From: Membranipora membranacea
Lineage: Eukaryota; Bryozoa; Gymnolaemata; Cheilostomatida; Membraniporidae
DNA length: 64,000 bases
NCBI GenBank assembly: GCA_914767715.1
Contig: OU612073.1
Location: 9,176,001 to 9,240,000 of the forward strand
Direction of reading: 5' to 3'
Shown here: positions 33,890-49,383 of the stretch, in pieces
How the letters are laid out: each line of letters starts with the position of its first letter
How positions within the stretch are numbered: position 1 is the stretch's first letter
Program-made: the position numbers and the translations under genes
Notes under the pieces: generated by a model
Told to the model about the DNA's origin: nothing
The model's input: only the letters and a program-made list of their open reading frames with translations
The model's database searches: none

Positions 33890-36691
33890 ACCTTAGAGGG
33901 GGACATTGCCTTCATAAAATATTTGCGGCAACCGAGTGTGGGCACCAGAATGGTGGTTACAGAGTGAGCGGCCGAGGTGGCGTCCAAGTTTACAGCAAAT
34001 TATGGAAGCATTGCTGATGTTTATTGTACGCAGGTTATATTGTTGTAAGCCTTTGACAATTATAAATTTCGGTGCAGGTTAGCGTAAATTTTAATCAAAT
34101 CAAATTTTAATCAAAATTTTAATCAATATAAATTTAATCAAATCGTAAATTTTATCAAATCAAATTTGGTCATCTGCAACAGAAGATGAATATTGGTAAT
34201 GAAAATTACGATAGGATTACTGATTTGCAACTGGATCGATTGATATTTCCTTATTCTGATTTCTAGTCACACATGCTCAATTATAAGAGTCTATAGTCTA
34301 TTACATAACACTACCCAGACTCATTGCATTCTGTGCACTTGGAGACCCTCTTGTCATCGCACCATGATTAACAGACACTAGAAACAGAATGCTCCAATAA
34401 GTTCTAACTTGTTTCAAAATAATTATTTTTTTAATTACCGGCAGTGCTTGCAAATGACATACTTTCTTTCAACAACATATTTGTCCGAATATTATTTTAT
34501 CAACTCTATAGCACACCAGAAGGAGAGACAACTAGCACTAGCACCAACACCATTGCTGACGTGAAAGACAATGCACCATGTTCACCATGTCGATGGCATC
34601 ATGGACATTCGTTGCACTTGACAACACGGTTCAAGTGCAGGGTCTGTGAATGACCTCCACTTCAATAACATTGAAATCCCGTATTGATTTAGCATCTATT
34701 AGCAATGAACATCCGACCATTCTGGAAAAGTTTACTACAGCGCAGCTGCATAAGCTGCTTCCTACAACTGCTGACAACCATAGTATTGTTAGAGACATGT
34801 TACCAATAATCATAGACTTCTAGGAAATCTCAACTCCGTTGTATCTCACAAGATAATTTGTTTGTTTGAGGAGTGCCTGTTTCTTAAATTCACTCTCTGA
34901 GCAAATAATACATAACGTGAAATTATATAATTATTGTTTCATACTTCATAATATACACCTCCTACCTAATACAAATTGCAGTGCAACGATTGTCATCTGT
35001 CCATTGTTGCATTGTTAGACCTAACAATGTAATTTGAATTATTATTTTCATATTCAAGGTATGATGAAAAAAGCCCCTAGAAAAATCTGGGGTAATCCTG
35101 AAGGCTTGGAAAAGCGACACTAGTGGCCTGGGCTTGCTGAATTTGTACCTCCAAATTATGGAATACTAATCTTTGAACAATAAAAAAATAATGAATTCGT
35201 TTAATAACTGCGAGTACAAAAAGCTGGTGACATGGTTTTACTATTGTGGCGGCACACAAATATAGCCCAGGAAAATATGAGCGGACGACAAAAAACTGGT
35301 AAGTAATTTGATAGTTATCTTCCCAAGACTATTGGTGGGAGAATCATAATTCCCTCAGCATTGAATACATCTTTCTCAGATGTTGATACTATTGTTTACC
35401 ATGTGATGTGAGTTTTGGCAGCTTAACGAAACAAAAATGAGTATTATTATCAATCTACTCAGCCTTTGAATATACATTAAAGAACCAGATTGGGATGAAA
35501 CAGTATTAATGGCTTAATTTTGATACCAACCTTCAAATGGACGAGAATTGCTCTCTCGGATATATGGCAGGGTAGGCACAGTACTAATTTGGTTATATGA
35601 AATGGGTCCATACTATACTATTTTCACAGCAAGCATGACATAATGACCCAAAATGAAAACCCAACAGATAAATTAATTTTAAAAAGCTCACAACACGGAT
35701 GAATATACTAGTTAGGTAGAGTGGTGCTGGTATGCTGAATATTTGAATTTTCCCTGGAGTGGAGTGAAATAGGCCGATATCCATAAAATATACAGCAACG
35801 CAGTTCAAACTTTAATCTCCTGCATGCATGCATCACTGTAAATTATATGTCCTCAGTAAAATTTGCAATTTTAATTGTCAAGTAATAAAACAGCCCCACA
35901 GCCACTTAGCTGAAGTACATCTTGAAAGAAACTAAATGACAGCATAATCTGGTCTGGTATATCAGCAAACAAATCCATGGTTCTCAGAACATTAGTTATT
36001 TCTTAACTCTCTGTAAAATCTTTAGTTGATGAATTTGAAGAACAGTTGTAATTGCTTTTTGATGCTTGAATTTTGTTATTGTTTGTTGTTCAAACTGCAA
36101 AGCTGTCCCTAGAGAGAGCTGCAAAGGGTTTCCACAATGATCTCTATGGTGTCCACTTGATGAATGACACTGAATTCTTTTACGTTGGCGTGATTTGTGA
36201 AAAGCAACACAATTAATATAATAATAATTATATATAATAATGATCATCATCATCACAGTTTCCAGCTGGTTACCAGACCTCACACTTGTGCCAAAACAAG
36301 CTGTGCCTTTCAATCCCCCACCTAAGCCTGGAGCCCAATTGGGTCAACATGCAGCACAAGAGGTGCTCAGATGACATGCTGGCTATCCAAAATGTTTAAT
36401 CACCACTATAATCACTATCAGGTACTGTACTGTATCCGCTCATCTGACCCCCCCCCCCAGATTTGGTGTTTGCTCTCTCATATCATATATTATCTGGCTG
36501 TACCCCCTCCCCCACCATCCCCTCATTGCACACTCTCACATAATATTACGATGATAGGTGAAAGTAATCAGCAGTCAGACGACAGGAGAGAGGCTAAGGG
36601 TATGGTGAACTTTGTTGTTAACATAGACACGATGCAGCATGCTTTGCAGGACTTACAAAATAGCCATAGGAAGTTGGACACTTGCCAGGAG
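33890..36691. other. Non-coding and degenerate part of duplication copy A
   Basis: Contains an A/T-rich repeat cluster of TTTTAATCAAA units near 34089-34165 and segments that match 45545-47510. No intact gene was recognised; a 107-codon frame at 36371-36694 overlaps a poly-C tract and is only partly kept in copy B. Confidence 0.5.
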
Positions 36692-37587
36692 TAGGGGTGG
36701 AACGACCTCTTGAGGTCGGAGTTGAATTTCGGATATTTGACCTCGGATCCAACCACAAACCGGTCGGATATGTGTTATGTCTGATCCGAGATGATACGTT
36801 TTTAATCAACACTTACTTAGCAATAGTATCATTTATCTCACTGAGGAAGTATGATAGTCATTAATTTGTAGTTCAGATAAGGTAATTGAGTTTGGCTGAA
36901 AGCACTCAGTGGTGATCAGTAGGCATTCAATACCTGTCTCATTTTCATAGCTGCTGATCAAATTTGATGGATGTGTTTTTTCTGCTGAAATTGATAGAAG
37001 CATCTTTACTCAGATCGTTGTGACATAAGACATAATTATTTGTCCAATGATGTTCCTTGTAACAAAATGTCTAGTTTGATGAACTAAGTAATTATCCTCT
37101 TCTGCTTTTTCAAAGTAGGAAGACAATTCCTGTCTCTAATCACAACAGGGATTTGGGACATAGGAGCAGGGAGTTTATTCAAACTCAGTGATTTTTAACA
37201 TCGGGGTTTGAGTGATCCTGGCAAATTGAGTGCCTATGCACAAATTCTCGTTGTCAAGAGATCTTAGCACTCATTAAATGATATTTTCAAATAATCTGTT
37301 TGTGTGATCTTTGCGCTGTTTGAGTGATAAGTTGCTCCTGTAAAGAATTATATCCAAGCTGATATTTGCAAATTTAAACTAGGGTAATGGTTCAGGGAAG
37401 AGATTGTTGACGGAGTTTATCCATGTATTCAATGACCTTTATTGTATATTATGGTGCTAAAGATGAGCTGCTGTGACTGGTAAATTTAGCGCATTTACGC
37501 GTTATCCGGATCCGATCCGAGGTTGGATTTATAGACCAATCCGATATCCGATCCGAGGTTGCCCAACCCTGATCCGTTCCACCCCTA
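36692..37587. mobile_element. Non-autonomous hAT-type element, 896 bp, 8-bp target duplication
   Basis: The ends are TAGGGGTGGAACG and its complement CGTTCCACCCCTA. The flanks GCCAGGAG (36684-36691 and 37588-37595) are a perfect 8-bp direct repeat. Copy B reads CTTGCCGGGAG followed at once by TGTCTCATTGG (near 46770-46790), the empty site. TAGGGGTG ends and an 8-bp duplication are typical of hAT elements. No transposase is encoded; repeated GATCCGA blocks lie near both ends. Confidence 0.9.
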
Positions 37588-38589
37588 GCCAGGAGTGTCT
37601 CATTGGAGTGAGAGTAACAACAAAGAAAGGCCTTACATGTAGCATTTCATTAACAAGGCTGCAGCTATACTAAATTGTACCTGCTCTACTCAGCAGAGGG
37701 GGACTGAAGAGGGCAGCTATCAACAAACAGTTTGTACATGCCATACATGATAGATACCTTAGCATGCACAGGACATGTTAGCTGTTTGAATTGCTTGACA
37801 TGTCATCGCTGGCTCAATCAAACTGCAAAAAAGCTTGCCAAGCTAGTGGACAATGAAATGACAGATAAATAATAGAGACATGATTGGCAGACTGGCAGGA
37901 GAAAATTTAAAAGATAACTAACTATAACAACATAATTTGCACACATTTGGCGGTGTGGCAGCAGCGGTTTAAGGGGCCGATGATTCCGGACTGCCACAAC
38001 CGCCACCTGAAACTTTCCAGCTGCTGCTACAGCAATACATTACCTCCTCTGTGGGAAATTTGGGAAATGAATGCGAAATGCAAGCCGTATGTGTGACAAT
38101 CGGTTCATCGAAAACACTAGGTAAGATACAAACACCCCTCGCTATCAGTACCCAGAACCCATTGGCATACAACCAAGGTACAGGTACTGTTGTAAAAGTA
38201 AGCAGTGAATTGTCCTTCAACCAAAGACAACACTTATAGGGAGTTGTATTCTCACAACGATGGATAAGATAATCTCCTTCAATTCGTTATATTTGTTCCA
38301 CTGATATGTTTCCAGGTTTACATACACCGACATCAAGGTATACTAGTTGAACTTTTAAGTGTCCAGCAGAATACACACGCGACAATCAATCAAGATCCAG
38401 GCCTGAAGAAGGATTGATTCTTACACTATGCCGAATGGCCTACCCGAACTGCCTCTCTCAACTTATGTCACTGTGTGGAAGGTCCAGATCAACAATTTAA
38501 AGAATATTCAATTGCTTTATTAAAGACATTGATAATCGTTCTTTACTATAGTAATAAGTTTTTACTAGAGACCATCCGGGCATAATCCA

Positions 38590-38972
38590 TGTAATCTGAA
38601 TAATCTAGCCGAAATTAGAGCAAGATAATGCCCCCTCACGTCCTGCATGGGATTTGTAGATGGCACTGTTCGACTATGTGCGGGCCAAGCAGGTTCCAGG
38701 AGATGGTATTCAATGGGCACAAAAGAAAACATGCTCTGAAATACCAGAGCATTATGTTAGTCAATGGGATCATCAAACTAGATGGTCCTTTTGAGGGAAG
38801 GAGAAGGAGGCACGATAGCTTTCTTATGCAGGACAGTGAGATTGTCGGTCAACTTGCACAGCTACCTCGAAGACCAGATGGTTCTCAGTATGTTATCTAT
38901 GGTGATCCTGCATATGCTCTGCAGGCAAACGTGGTATGCCCATCCACCCAGCATATCAATTATACACAATGA
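38590..38972 (+). pseudogene. Harbinger (HARBI1-like) transposase fragment
   Basis: One frame contains GFVDGTVRLC (first catalytic Asp context); a one-base shift near 38680 leads to FNGHKRKHALKYQSI, LDGPFEGRRRRHDSFL and YVIYGDPAYAL, all landmarks of the DDE_Tnp_4 domain. The C-terminal part is missing and the frame is broken, so the copy is inactive. It may be related to the source of the Harbinger-like MITE at 16745, but no terminal repeats connect them. Confidence 0.8.
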
Positions 38973-39598
38973 ATAAATGAACATTGAACATGTTTGTCCT
39001 CGTTTTCATTCAATGAGCATAAATTTGCCTGAGTGGCAGCAGTAACTAAAAATCTAATCCTATATCAGCCTTTGAGAAGGTAAACCATGTCAGGCCTAAA
39101 AAATACCATCTCCTTTTATGACCAGTCTCAAGCACCATCTCAATCAGATGAAGCTATCACAACAGGCCCTACCACAGTGGAACAGGGTGTTTCAAAAATT
39201 TTAATTCCCTTGTTTCAGAAGAATAGACCAATCACTCTTTGCTTAATCAAACAAAATTCGCCCAATCAGAGTAGGTCAATCACGATGCAACAAGATAGAA
39301 ACTAGGCAACCCTCAGACTAGGTAGCAACAAACTTTGTTGTGCTTGTTGTGGTGAGCGAGGAATTGTGTCATAATATAGAAATGAAAGACACATTACCTC
39401 ATACACTGTTAGACTTCATTTATAATGGCTGATCTGACAAACTTTCTTGACCATAGAGCTATAAAACTCTGTATCCTAGTAATATAAGTAGATGTGTTTA
39501 AAATCTGCGTAGCACAGCAATGTATGCCAAGATAACCTCAGGAGGTGGCTCAATTGTCTCTGCTGTTGAACTATCGTATGTTTCTTTAACTTTTCCAG

Positions 39599-39940
39599 TG
39601 ATAGCTTCTCAACCTCAGCAACCAATAAAGAAGGTCACATACAAGACTACAATCAAATCCAAACCTAGAAAAAGGAACTATCAGGAGTTCGTCCAGAGAG
39701 GCTCGGCCAGTTATGGTAAAAAGGTATCTTAACATACATCTTTTAATGCGTTAGTGTGCTGACAATAATGTATGTGTCTGTATGTACGCTTAAATGCTAG
39801 AAAAATTGATCAGATGTAAATCTCTTAGCTGTTTTTTTTTTATATTAAGGTGGCATTCCCAGATGCCCTCACCGACCTGATTATTGTCTTTTTGTTTACA
39901 GGTTGAAGAAGCGTTCCCTGCTGTGCCTCATTCTGAAGGT
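39599..39940 (+). other. Two candidate exons of an unrecognised gene
   Basis: The first (about 39599-39723) follows TTTTCCAG and encodes QQPIKKVTYKTTIKSKPRKR with a donor GTATCT. The second (39902-39940) follows TTTACAG, encodes VEEAFPAVPHSE and ends at GTATTT. The second is also present in copy B at 48830-48862, where it is frameshifted. The product is not recognised. Confidence 0.35.
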
Positions 39941-39943
39941 ATT

Positions 39944-41016
39944 TATACCCGCATTTGTTTCGTGTTTCAGTCATATCGTATTGTGGAGGTTAATCCTACT
40001 TATCATCTTATGCGTGATGCACATTGATGTAGTGACAAGATATTGTTGATGAGGATATTTTGATTTCCTTAGCTTTGACCCTCTCACTTGCTGATTTATT
40101 TCCGTTCAATTTAAAGGTCATGGCAGGAAAACTATGCCAGTCTAAGCTGTCTTTACCAGGGGAAGTTTAGCTATAACTGCATCAAAAATCCTCACCATTA
40201 TAAGTCTGAGCCGTATTTCAACATAATTGACTGCATGGAAAGGACACAATTTGGGAGTTGCGCAATATATTTTTTCAGTATTTTAGGGTTCTCTTTCCTG
40301 TATACGCAGAGAAAACTACATTTTAGGAATAAATATTCCACTGGTGCATTAGCCAATAAAAAATAGACAGGCAACTAATCATTGTTTGTGCTCTTTCCAC
40401 AAAAGGATACTATGTTACCAGCAGAGTAGAATAGTAAGTAAAGTAATCAGCAGGGAAAAAGCAAAACCATCTCCATATGCTTACTGAGGATGGAAAAAAA
40501 CTACCTTGGCAGCTAGGAAAACCTGACATTTTGGAAATTAACAAGGATGCCAGAACCTTACTTCTGATGCCTTAAAGGTCTGTTGCCAATGGTCATCAGG
40601 TAACCTACCTATACTGTATACAATCAATTCAGTTGAGTTATTATTGCATCATTCTTTGATCGATGTTACCCAGGTGCTCACTCTCAGGATTAATTTATCA
40701 ACTACTTTATACAACCTAAGTAAAATCATCATCTAGCATACTCATTGTATCTATCTACTCCCTATCAGCATGACATTATAAAGGGAAGGGTTTCAGAGTG
40801 CAATCAATATCATCAATTTGATCAACTGTCCTGGGAGCCGGTGAATATTGCATTGCAACTCCTAGCCTCTGGCCCTCTTCTTCATGTTTTGATGTATGAT
40901 TTATTGATATTATGGTAAATTTTCTTAGTAGGCCAATCCAGTAGTAAATATCATTTGCATTGTCCAAATCTCATGTTGATCTTGGTTACACAGCTAGTAA
41001 TCTACAGTGAACAACA
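39944..41016. other. No gene seen
   Basis: AT-rich sequence between the two copies of the segmental duplication; no domain or RNA gene recognised. Confidence 0.5.
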
Positions 41017-41153
41017 TAATTGAGATAGCAGTTGATTATTTGAATGATCAAGTCCAGCTTCAGTCTCCAGTCCTGTTATGAAGACCAAGCAAATGTTCTA
41101 ATGATTGCAGTTAATACAAGCATGTTACTACCTTTTACTGTTTCTTTCAGATG

Positions 41154-41635
41154 ATACAGAGCAGAATACAGTAGCAGAGTACTACAGTAGCACGTTGTCG
41201 CTGTTTGATGTGACTGATATCGAAACCCTGAACACAGAAGTCTCGATAATGACACAGCAACACTGTAGATGCAGGAATTGTTATGTGATGCCGAAGGATG
41301 TCGATAATAAGTGCTGTAATGATGAAGATCTGACAAAAACTCTTATTCAACATGATAATAAATCAGTTTGTATTCTCAACTCTGATGAGATACAACACTG
41401 TATCAGCCCTGTTGGAGTTAGGATGACTTGGTTTCAAACAATGAAAACATTTGCCCCTCAAGGACTATGCTTTGAAAACATGGCTCATTCAAACTATAGG
41501 TATCATGCCTACCGAAATTATTTTTTATGTGCACGGACAAGCTAGAACAACCTTGTCACCCTTCCAGCTTGTGTTGTTGGTGAGATCAGGCGGCGGTGGC
41601 CTGAAGCAAACGCAGATTTAAGGAAGTTGTTCAGG
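41154..41635 (+). pseudogene. P2X7 C-terminal-like domain exons, copy B, partly decayed
   Basis: Begins after TTTCAG and stays open for 130 codons: DDTEQNTVAEYYSSTLSLFD, CRCRNCYVMPKDVDNKCC, SVCILNSDEIQHC, NYRYHAYRNY. These cysteine patterns fit the zinc-binding P2X7 tail. The following GEIRRRWPE block (near 41585) is in another frame, and the stretch corresponding to HGRL is changed and shortened, so the domain is incomplete. It is better preserved than copy A, which has an extra stop. A hydrophobic exon follows at 42013-42173. Confidence 0.65.
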
Positions 41636-42012
41636 TAAACTCATTCCTCATCATTTCTACTGATATATGTAGATCACTCAGTATATTGCCTTTTCCTTTT
41701 CTTCATAAATACTTCAGATCTGTGTACAAAAAATGATGAACAGGAAGGCTGAAGACTTTATACCAATCATGTATTCATTATTTTCATTATGTTTTTATTT
41801 TTTAAATATAATGAATTTTGACAAGATTTAGATAATTCTGCCATGCATCATGTACTGGGCCCTGGCTTCTTCCATATCTGGCTTCTCTTCCCACTAGCTA
41901 TGCTAGTGCCAACAACAGTATGTTAAATCATTTCATTTGTCAATTGTGAAGTCTGTTTCGAGTATAATATTGAAAATAACAAAGTATTTTCTGTTTTATA
42001 TTCAATTTCCAG

Positions 42013-42173
42013 ATGACAATACAGTGGCATTTTCAATATTATCAGCATCAACATATATATGTCTCGGTCTTTGTCTCATTCTCGACTTTTATTCCGTCTC
42101 GCTCGTTACCAAACAGGGCATTCAATCGGTGTACTGTGAGGAGGCGCCTCCTCTTACTGAGATTGAGACACAT
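42013..42173 (+). other. Candidate exon with a hydrophobic segment
   Basis: Flanked by TTTCCAG and GTAAGT. It encodes FSILSASTYICLGLCLILDF, which could span a membrane, then an acidic stretch PPLTEIETH. It has no counterpart in copy A and is not recognised. Confidence 0.4.
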
Positions 42174-42239
42174 GTAAGTATGTTTGAATCAGAGAAATGT
42201 AGTCTGCTCAGACAGCAGCGAGAGATATGTCATACCTGA

Positions 42240-43866
<1,627 letters not shown>

Positions 43867-44059
43867 GTGGCATGCTCTGTCTAATTTGTCAATAACGCGG
43901 CATTGACTATTGTTAGTAATAAGCATCTAAAGCTGGGCATGTGAGTTTATGAACAATGTTTACATTTTTATATTTTGCTTGATTCTGACCAATCAACATC
44001 TTCTGATTCAGAATATCACATTTTTAATTGGCTACTAGCAAGTTAAGTGGTCCAATCAG

Positions 44060-45536
44060 GTGTCAAAGTGGTTACTAAGGGCACACCGGAAGGACACAAA
44101 GATGGCTGACACTGGAAGATTAGTTGATTTGAATGAACTTCTGAGTCAAGTAGATGCTGAATTCTTTGATATTGCGAGCAGAGATGTAGATAGTGATGAG
44201 GAACATGAACAGTTAGGCAACCCAGAAGGTATAGAACAGCTGGATGAAGATGTTTTAGTGAAAATAGAAGCTGATAAGCCTAGCACAAGTCAAACTCAAA
44301 AAGACAAAACTAAAACAAAGCAGGGGGATAAAAGTAGTGATTCAAGGGTGTTGGTTACCAAAAAGAAGCCTACCAGGTCTACCCAACAATCTATTCAAAC
44401 ATCCAGTGGGGATGGACCTTCAAGTCCTTCAGGTGACACTGGAGATGAGACCATCTCTAAAAGGCAGAATGTGCTGTCAACTTTCCGATGCAAATGTGCT
44501 ACAAACTGCCTCACTAATTTTGACATCTCCAGTCTGCTGGATCAGATGGTCTTCTATGAAAGCCTTACTACATCAGAGAGAGATGTAATGATCTTGAGTA
44601 AAGTGTCTGTTGTGATAAACACGAGTGCCACACACGGCAAAACTCACATGCACAAAGAGCGGGAGAGAAAGCGTACACGCTGTGATTACGCACATGAAGG
44701 TTAGTTACAAAAACTGTTTCATGTTTCTTTATCAGATCAAATTAGCTGTGAATTCCTTTGTGTGCTAGGAATAATACCCGCAGTTCTCATTCTCTCAAAG
44801 TATGCAAGGTAGGCAATTGTGGGACTGTGTGGGATACTGAAGAAGCCAACAGACTATGATAGGCATAACAAAAGTTGTAAGTTTTCTGTTGACTGTATTG
44901 ATTGTGGAGCCTACTTATGTTATCACATTGGGATTCAATTCTTTTATTACAGGTAAAGTGATATCCAGGCTCTTTTGCAAAGAGAAGACAGGGAGAACAG
45001 ACACTGTTCTCCATCAACGTCCAACAGGTCATCCTAAAGAGATCGTACCATCAGGTCTAGATGAAGCCCGCAGAAAGTATATGTTTAAAGAGATACGGGA
45101 GTTTTGTACACCAGGCACTAGAGACCTAGTGTGCCCAGAACCACCAGAGGAAACACAGCCTGCTACTAAGAAAGCTAGACCAGAAAAACAGTGGAATAAT
45201 GGATTAAATCAGACTATAATAACAGATTATCAAGAAAATGACAATGCAACTGTTGAAGTGAATGGTGCTTGGTATACACCTCAAGAAATTGAAAGTTTGA
45301 CATTTGCTAACATTTTTTCAAGCAGTCTGACCAATAAAAGAATATCACCATTCAAATCAGCATGGTTTTTTGTCCTAGAAACATGTTTTTTATATATCTG
45401 TCGTAGAATTACACCTCCGTTGCTAGGAAGTACAATACGTACGCAAAACTACATCAAATTTTGCCGTGATCGTGAACTTTGGGCGGCCATTGTTCAAAAT
45501 GCTGTTTCATGCCGCGCCACGAATCACTTTCAATAA
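44060..45536 (+). CDS. Unrecognised gene or transposon gene, at least two exons
   Basis: The first exon is best started at the ATG in GATGGCTGACACTGG (44102) and runs to 44701 with a GTTAGT donor. It encodes an acidic, Ser/Thr-rich region (LDEDVLVKIEADKPSTSQ) and then a Cys-containing block FRCKCATNC. A second long frame starts after TTACAG near 44954 and runs to 45536 (GLDEARRKYMFKEIREFC, VNGAWYTPQEIESLTFANIF). A short exon near 44769-44800 may lie between them. Copy A of the duplication lacks this stretch, so it is an insertion or a deletion in A. Acidic start plus CxC-block is seen in some transposase-associated proteins, but I cannot name the family. Confidence 0.45.
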
Positions 45537-45544
45537 TACTGTTT

Positions 45545-47510
45545 TAGTTTAACAAATGAAGTATTTTATATTTATGTTTTCAACATACAATCTTTGAACA
45601 TTTAACAATAAGAACTTTCTTTAAAAACTGTGAGAAAAATAACTGGCGATAAGGCTTTACTGTTGTGGCGGCACACTTATGTAGCTCAGGAAAATATAAG
45701 CGGACGACAAAAACTGGTTACTAGTTTGATAGTTATCTTCCCAAGATTCACTCATCATTGATTTAATACAACTTTCTCAGATGTTTAAACTATTGTTTGC
45801 AATGTGATAGGAGTTATGGCATCTTAACAAAAACAAAAGTGAGTATAATATCAATCTACCCAGCCTTTGAATTTACATTGAAGAACCAGATTGGGATGAA
45901 ACACAGTGTCAATGGGTCCATATTATCTAACAACTGTTTTCACATGTTTTTCAAACCCAAAATGAAGAATCATCCAATAACAAAATAATTTCAAAAAGCT
46001 CGCAACAGGGATGTGTGAACTGGTTGAGTAGATTGGTTCTGGTATGTTGAATATTTGCATGAAGTGAAATAGGCCAACATCCATAAAATACACAGAGACG
46101 ACATAGTTCATACTTGGATCTCCTCCATGCATGCATCACTGTAAAATATATGAGATAGAAATCAGAATTTATCATGGGGATATCATTCTATTTGATGACA
46201 CCTCACCAGGGAGTTTAAGACAACCTGCGAAGTATGCAAGCAACATGACAGCAACGTGACAAGACAGATGTGCACTTGACACACCAAGCCACAGCCTTAA
46301 TAGTCCATTAAGACCGAGGAGGTTTGGTATATCCATCTTTTTTACTGGTCTGACCGGTGTCAGCCATGGAAAAGGGCTTCCGAATCATCAGTAGTGATGG
46401 AAAAGTCACAGCCAGGTCAGAACTGTATATAATATAGCTGATTGAACTATGGGGCCCCACCGCAATCCCATGCACAATACGCTATTGACACACAGGATGG
46501 TAAACGAAATTATGACTCTAGTGTTATAGAGAGCCTGATCAAAAATTCAGGATAAAATACACAGAGACGTAGTTCATACTCATAGGTCGCCCGTAGAGTT
46601 AACAACACATTCCAAGCTAACAGTATCAGGCTTATTACTGCGTATAGGTGAAATTAAACAGCAGTCAGACGACGGGAGAGTGGCTAAGGGTATGGGGAAC
46701 TTTGTGGTTAACATGGACATAATGCAGCATGCATTGCAGGACTTTCAAAAGGGCCACAGGAGGTTGGACACTTGCCGGGAGTGTCTCATTGGAGTGAGCG
46801 TAACGAAAAAGAAAGGCCTTACATGTAGCATTTCAATAACAAGGCTGCAGCTATACTAAATTGTATCCGCTCTACAAAGCAGCGCAGGAGAGGGCCGAAG
46901 AGGGCAGCTATCAACAAACAGTTTGGACATCCCATGCATCGCTTGACATGTCATCGCTGGCTCAATCAAACTGAAAATAGCTTGCCAAGCTGGTGGACAA
47001 TGAGATGACAGATGAATAATAGAGACCTGAACAGACTGGCATGGGAAACATTGAAAGATGACGAACTATAGCAACATAATTTGCATGTAAAGTAATAGTG
47101 AAACAAATAGAGGTAGGTGTTGGGCCAAAGATTCTTGACATCAGAAATCAACAGTTGAATGGGATAGCTAAAAAGAATGGCTTCAGACTGAGACTGACAG
47201 GAGTGCCTAAGCAAGGAGTTAGAGACAACTCCTTGGCCTAAGTCACCGATAAATATCCTCAATCAAACCTGTAACACTGTGGGTTATAAAACTATTTCTG
47301 TTATGCTAGACGAAAATGCTGCGGGGGTGCTAAACCTTGCAGAGCAGTGGGAGAACGCTGACAACGTGGACATTCGTTGTGAACGGGGGCATTAGTCAAA
47401 TGCATGGTCTGTCAATGACCTACACCCCTAAAATATTATATTATTGAAAACCATAAAGATTTAGGATCCAATAGTAATGTACATCCAACCATCCCTGAAA
47501 TTTGAGCAGC
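45545..47510. repeat. Duplication copy B, non-coding block matching 34560-37900
   Basis: Aligns with copy A and provides the empty site for the hAT-type MITE at 36692. No intact gene was recognised. Confidence 0.7.
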
Positions 47511-48984
47511 TGCTGGATAGCCAAGATAAATGAATGTCCTTAGTGTTTCAAAATATGTTATTATCAGGTGGTTTTTTTGGATTCCTCACTCAATGATGGC
47601 AGATACTGAGAAAATATTATTGGCAAACCATAGAATAAAACTACATCGGTATTAATATTCGCAAAGTTTAATTATGAGGTATCTAAATAATCCATTCTCA
47701 GAAAATGATGCATAAATATGATAGGAGTGCCTGGCTTGTTGACTTGTGACAATAAAGTTACATAAGACTTCAACAAAAGGCTTGTAAAACGCAATTATAT
47801 ATAGTAATAATTAATGTATTTGTATTTTTTCTGAAATGATTGGCATGGTTTATCTGTTCTTCGGCTATTGTAGAAAAACGCTGGTAACGCTGAGGGACTG
47901 AAATTGATACTGATGTTGTGACACGCTGGAACAGCACTCTGGATATGATAGTGAGATACATCGAACTCCATACAGCTGTGAACTGTGTCTTGTCAGCACT
48001 ATAAATTAATGGACAATCCAGGTAATGACTATTATGAACCACCAAACATGCAGTACAGACTTGATAGCCAATACTGACACTGTCTTGTATTTTTTTTTCT
48101 GTACTGTTATTATCATTTAATTATTTATAATGAATCAAGATAATAATTCTTAGAATTACTCCTCCATTATCGGACATTAGAGGTAATATCAATGTTTGTC
48201 AGCGAGGCGGAGCGTTCAAACACCAATAACACGGTAACACTGGCGCATTAGAGGTGATGATAAGACTAGTCCCCACAGATGAGACATGGTATAAACTTCT
48301 ACAGATACCTGAAAGCTCAAGTTAAGTTCAGGGAAGGTATTAGTATTCAATTATCAACAATTCTTATTACTCAAGGATTTTGCTGGGCTGTACACGTAAA
48401 ATTTGCTTTCAACTGGGCAAAGGTGATCTTAAACGACACATGGGAGTGCAAAATGTAAACATAAATTTATAATATTTATTTCTTCATTTATATTTAGGTT
48501 AAGCTGTCTGGATATTATATTTGAGTTAGTGGTAATTTGTGATTCTCAATATTAATTCATTGTAGGGATTAGCTTTGTCTTGATATTTTGATTGTTTATT
48601 CTCCCATGTAAGAAAGGATCTAAATATTACCTACGGCAAATTGAGGCACATTTTATTTGTCAGCACCATAATTTTTATATCGTATTCATTTCAGTTTAAT
48701 GGAATAATTACCTTAGTACCTGTCATTCTTCCACAAAACAAAAGTCAATTCCATCTTCTCACATGTGCGCAGTTACAGCAACATGCCCAGATGCACTAAC
48801 TAACTTCTTTTTTTGTCTTTTTTTCTCAGGTTGAAGAGGCGTTCCTGCTGTGTCTCATTATCTGATCTACGTTGAGAAAGGGGATCTTGTTGTGAATGCT
48901 GCTCAGCAATGGAAAGCATCCTTATTTGAAGAGGAGCTCCCTAAGTATCAGTCATATTGTATTGTTGACAAGTTCCATTGCGGT
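47511..48984. other. No intact gene; contains paralogues of 17490-17715 and 39850-39940
   Basis: 48125-48310 matches the segment at 17490, and 48785-48880 matches 39850-39940, where the VEEAF exon is frameshifted. A 91-codon minus-strand frame at 47770-48045 is not supported by anything else. Confidence 0.5.
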
Positions 48985-49383
48985 ATTTCCTCAGTTTTAT
49001 TTCACTCCCAATTTTTTTAAGCTTTCCTGGTAAATATCAGTCAAATGAAATATAACGCGGTCACCACCACACCCTCAGCTGGTTTTGAAGCTATAATTAC
49101 TGTTAACATGTTGACAGCTTCAAACATGGTGTTGTAAACTGAAGTTTAGCAGAGTTGACATAATAAGCAAAAGCGCGACCTGTTCCAATTTAAAAAATAT
49201 TGACTGGGAAACCCAATAACTCTGGGGAATTCCCAGTGTTTATAAAATATTACCCAATCGTGTGGCGCGACTTTTAGGAAACAATTATTTCAATAATAAC
49301 TGACCAATAAAAAGCCAATGTAGGTGGTAGGTGTCAACCAATGGGAACGTTTCAAATATTTTCCCCATTCCACATGGTGAAAG

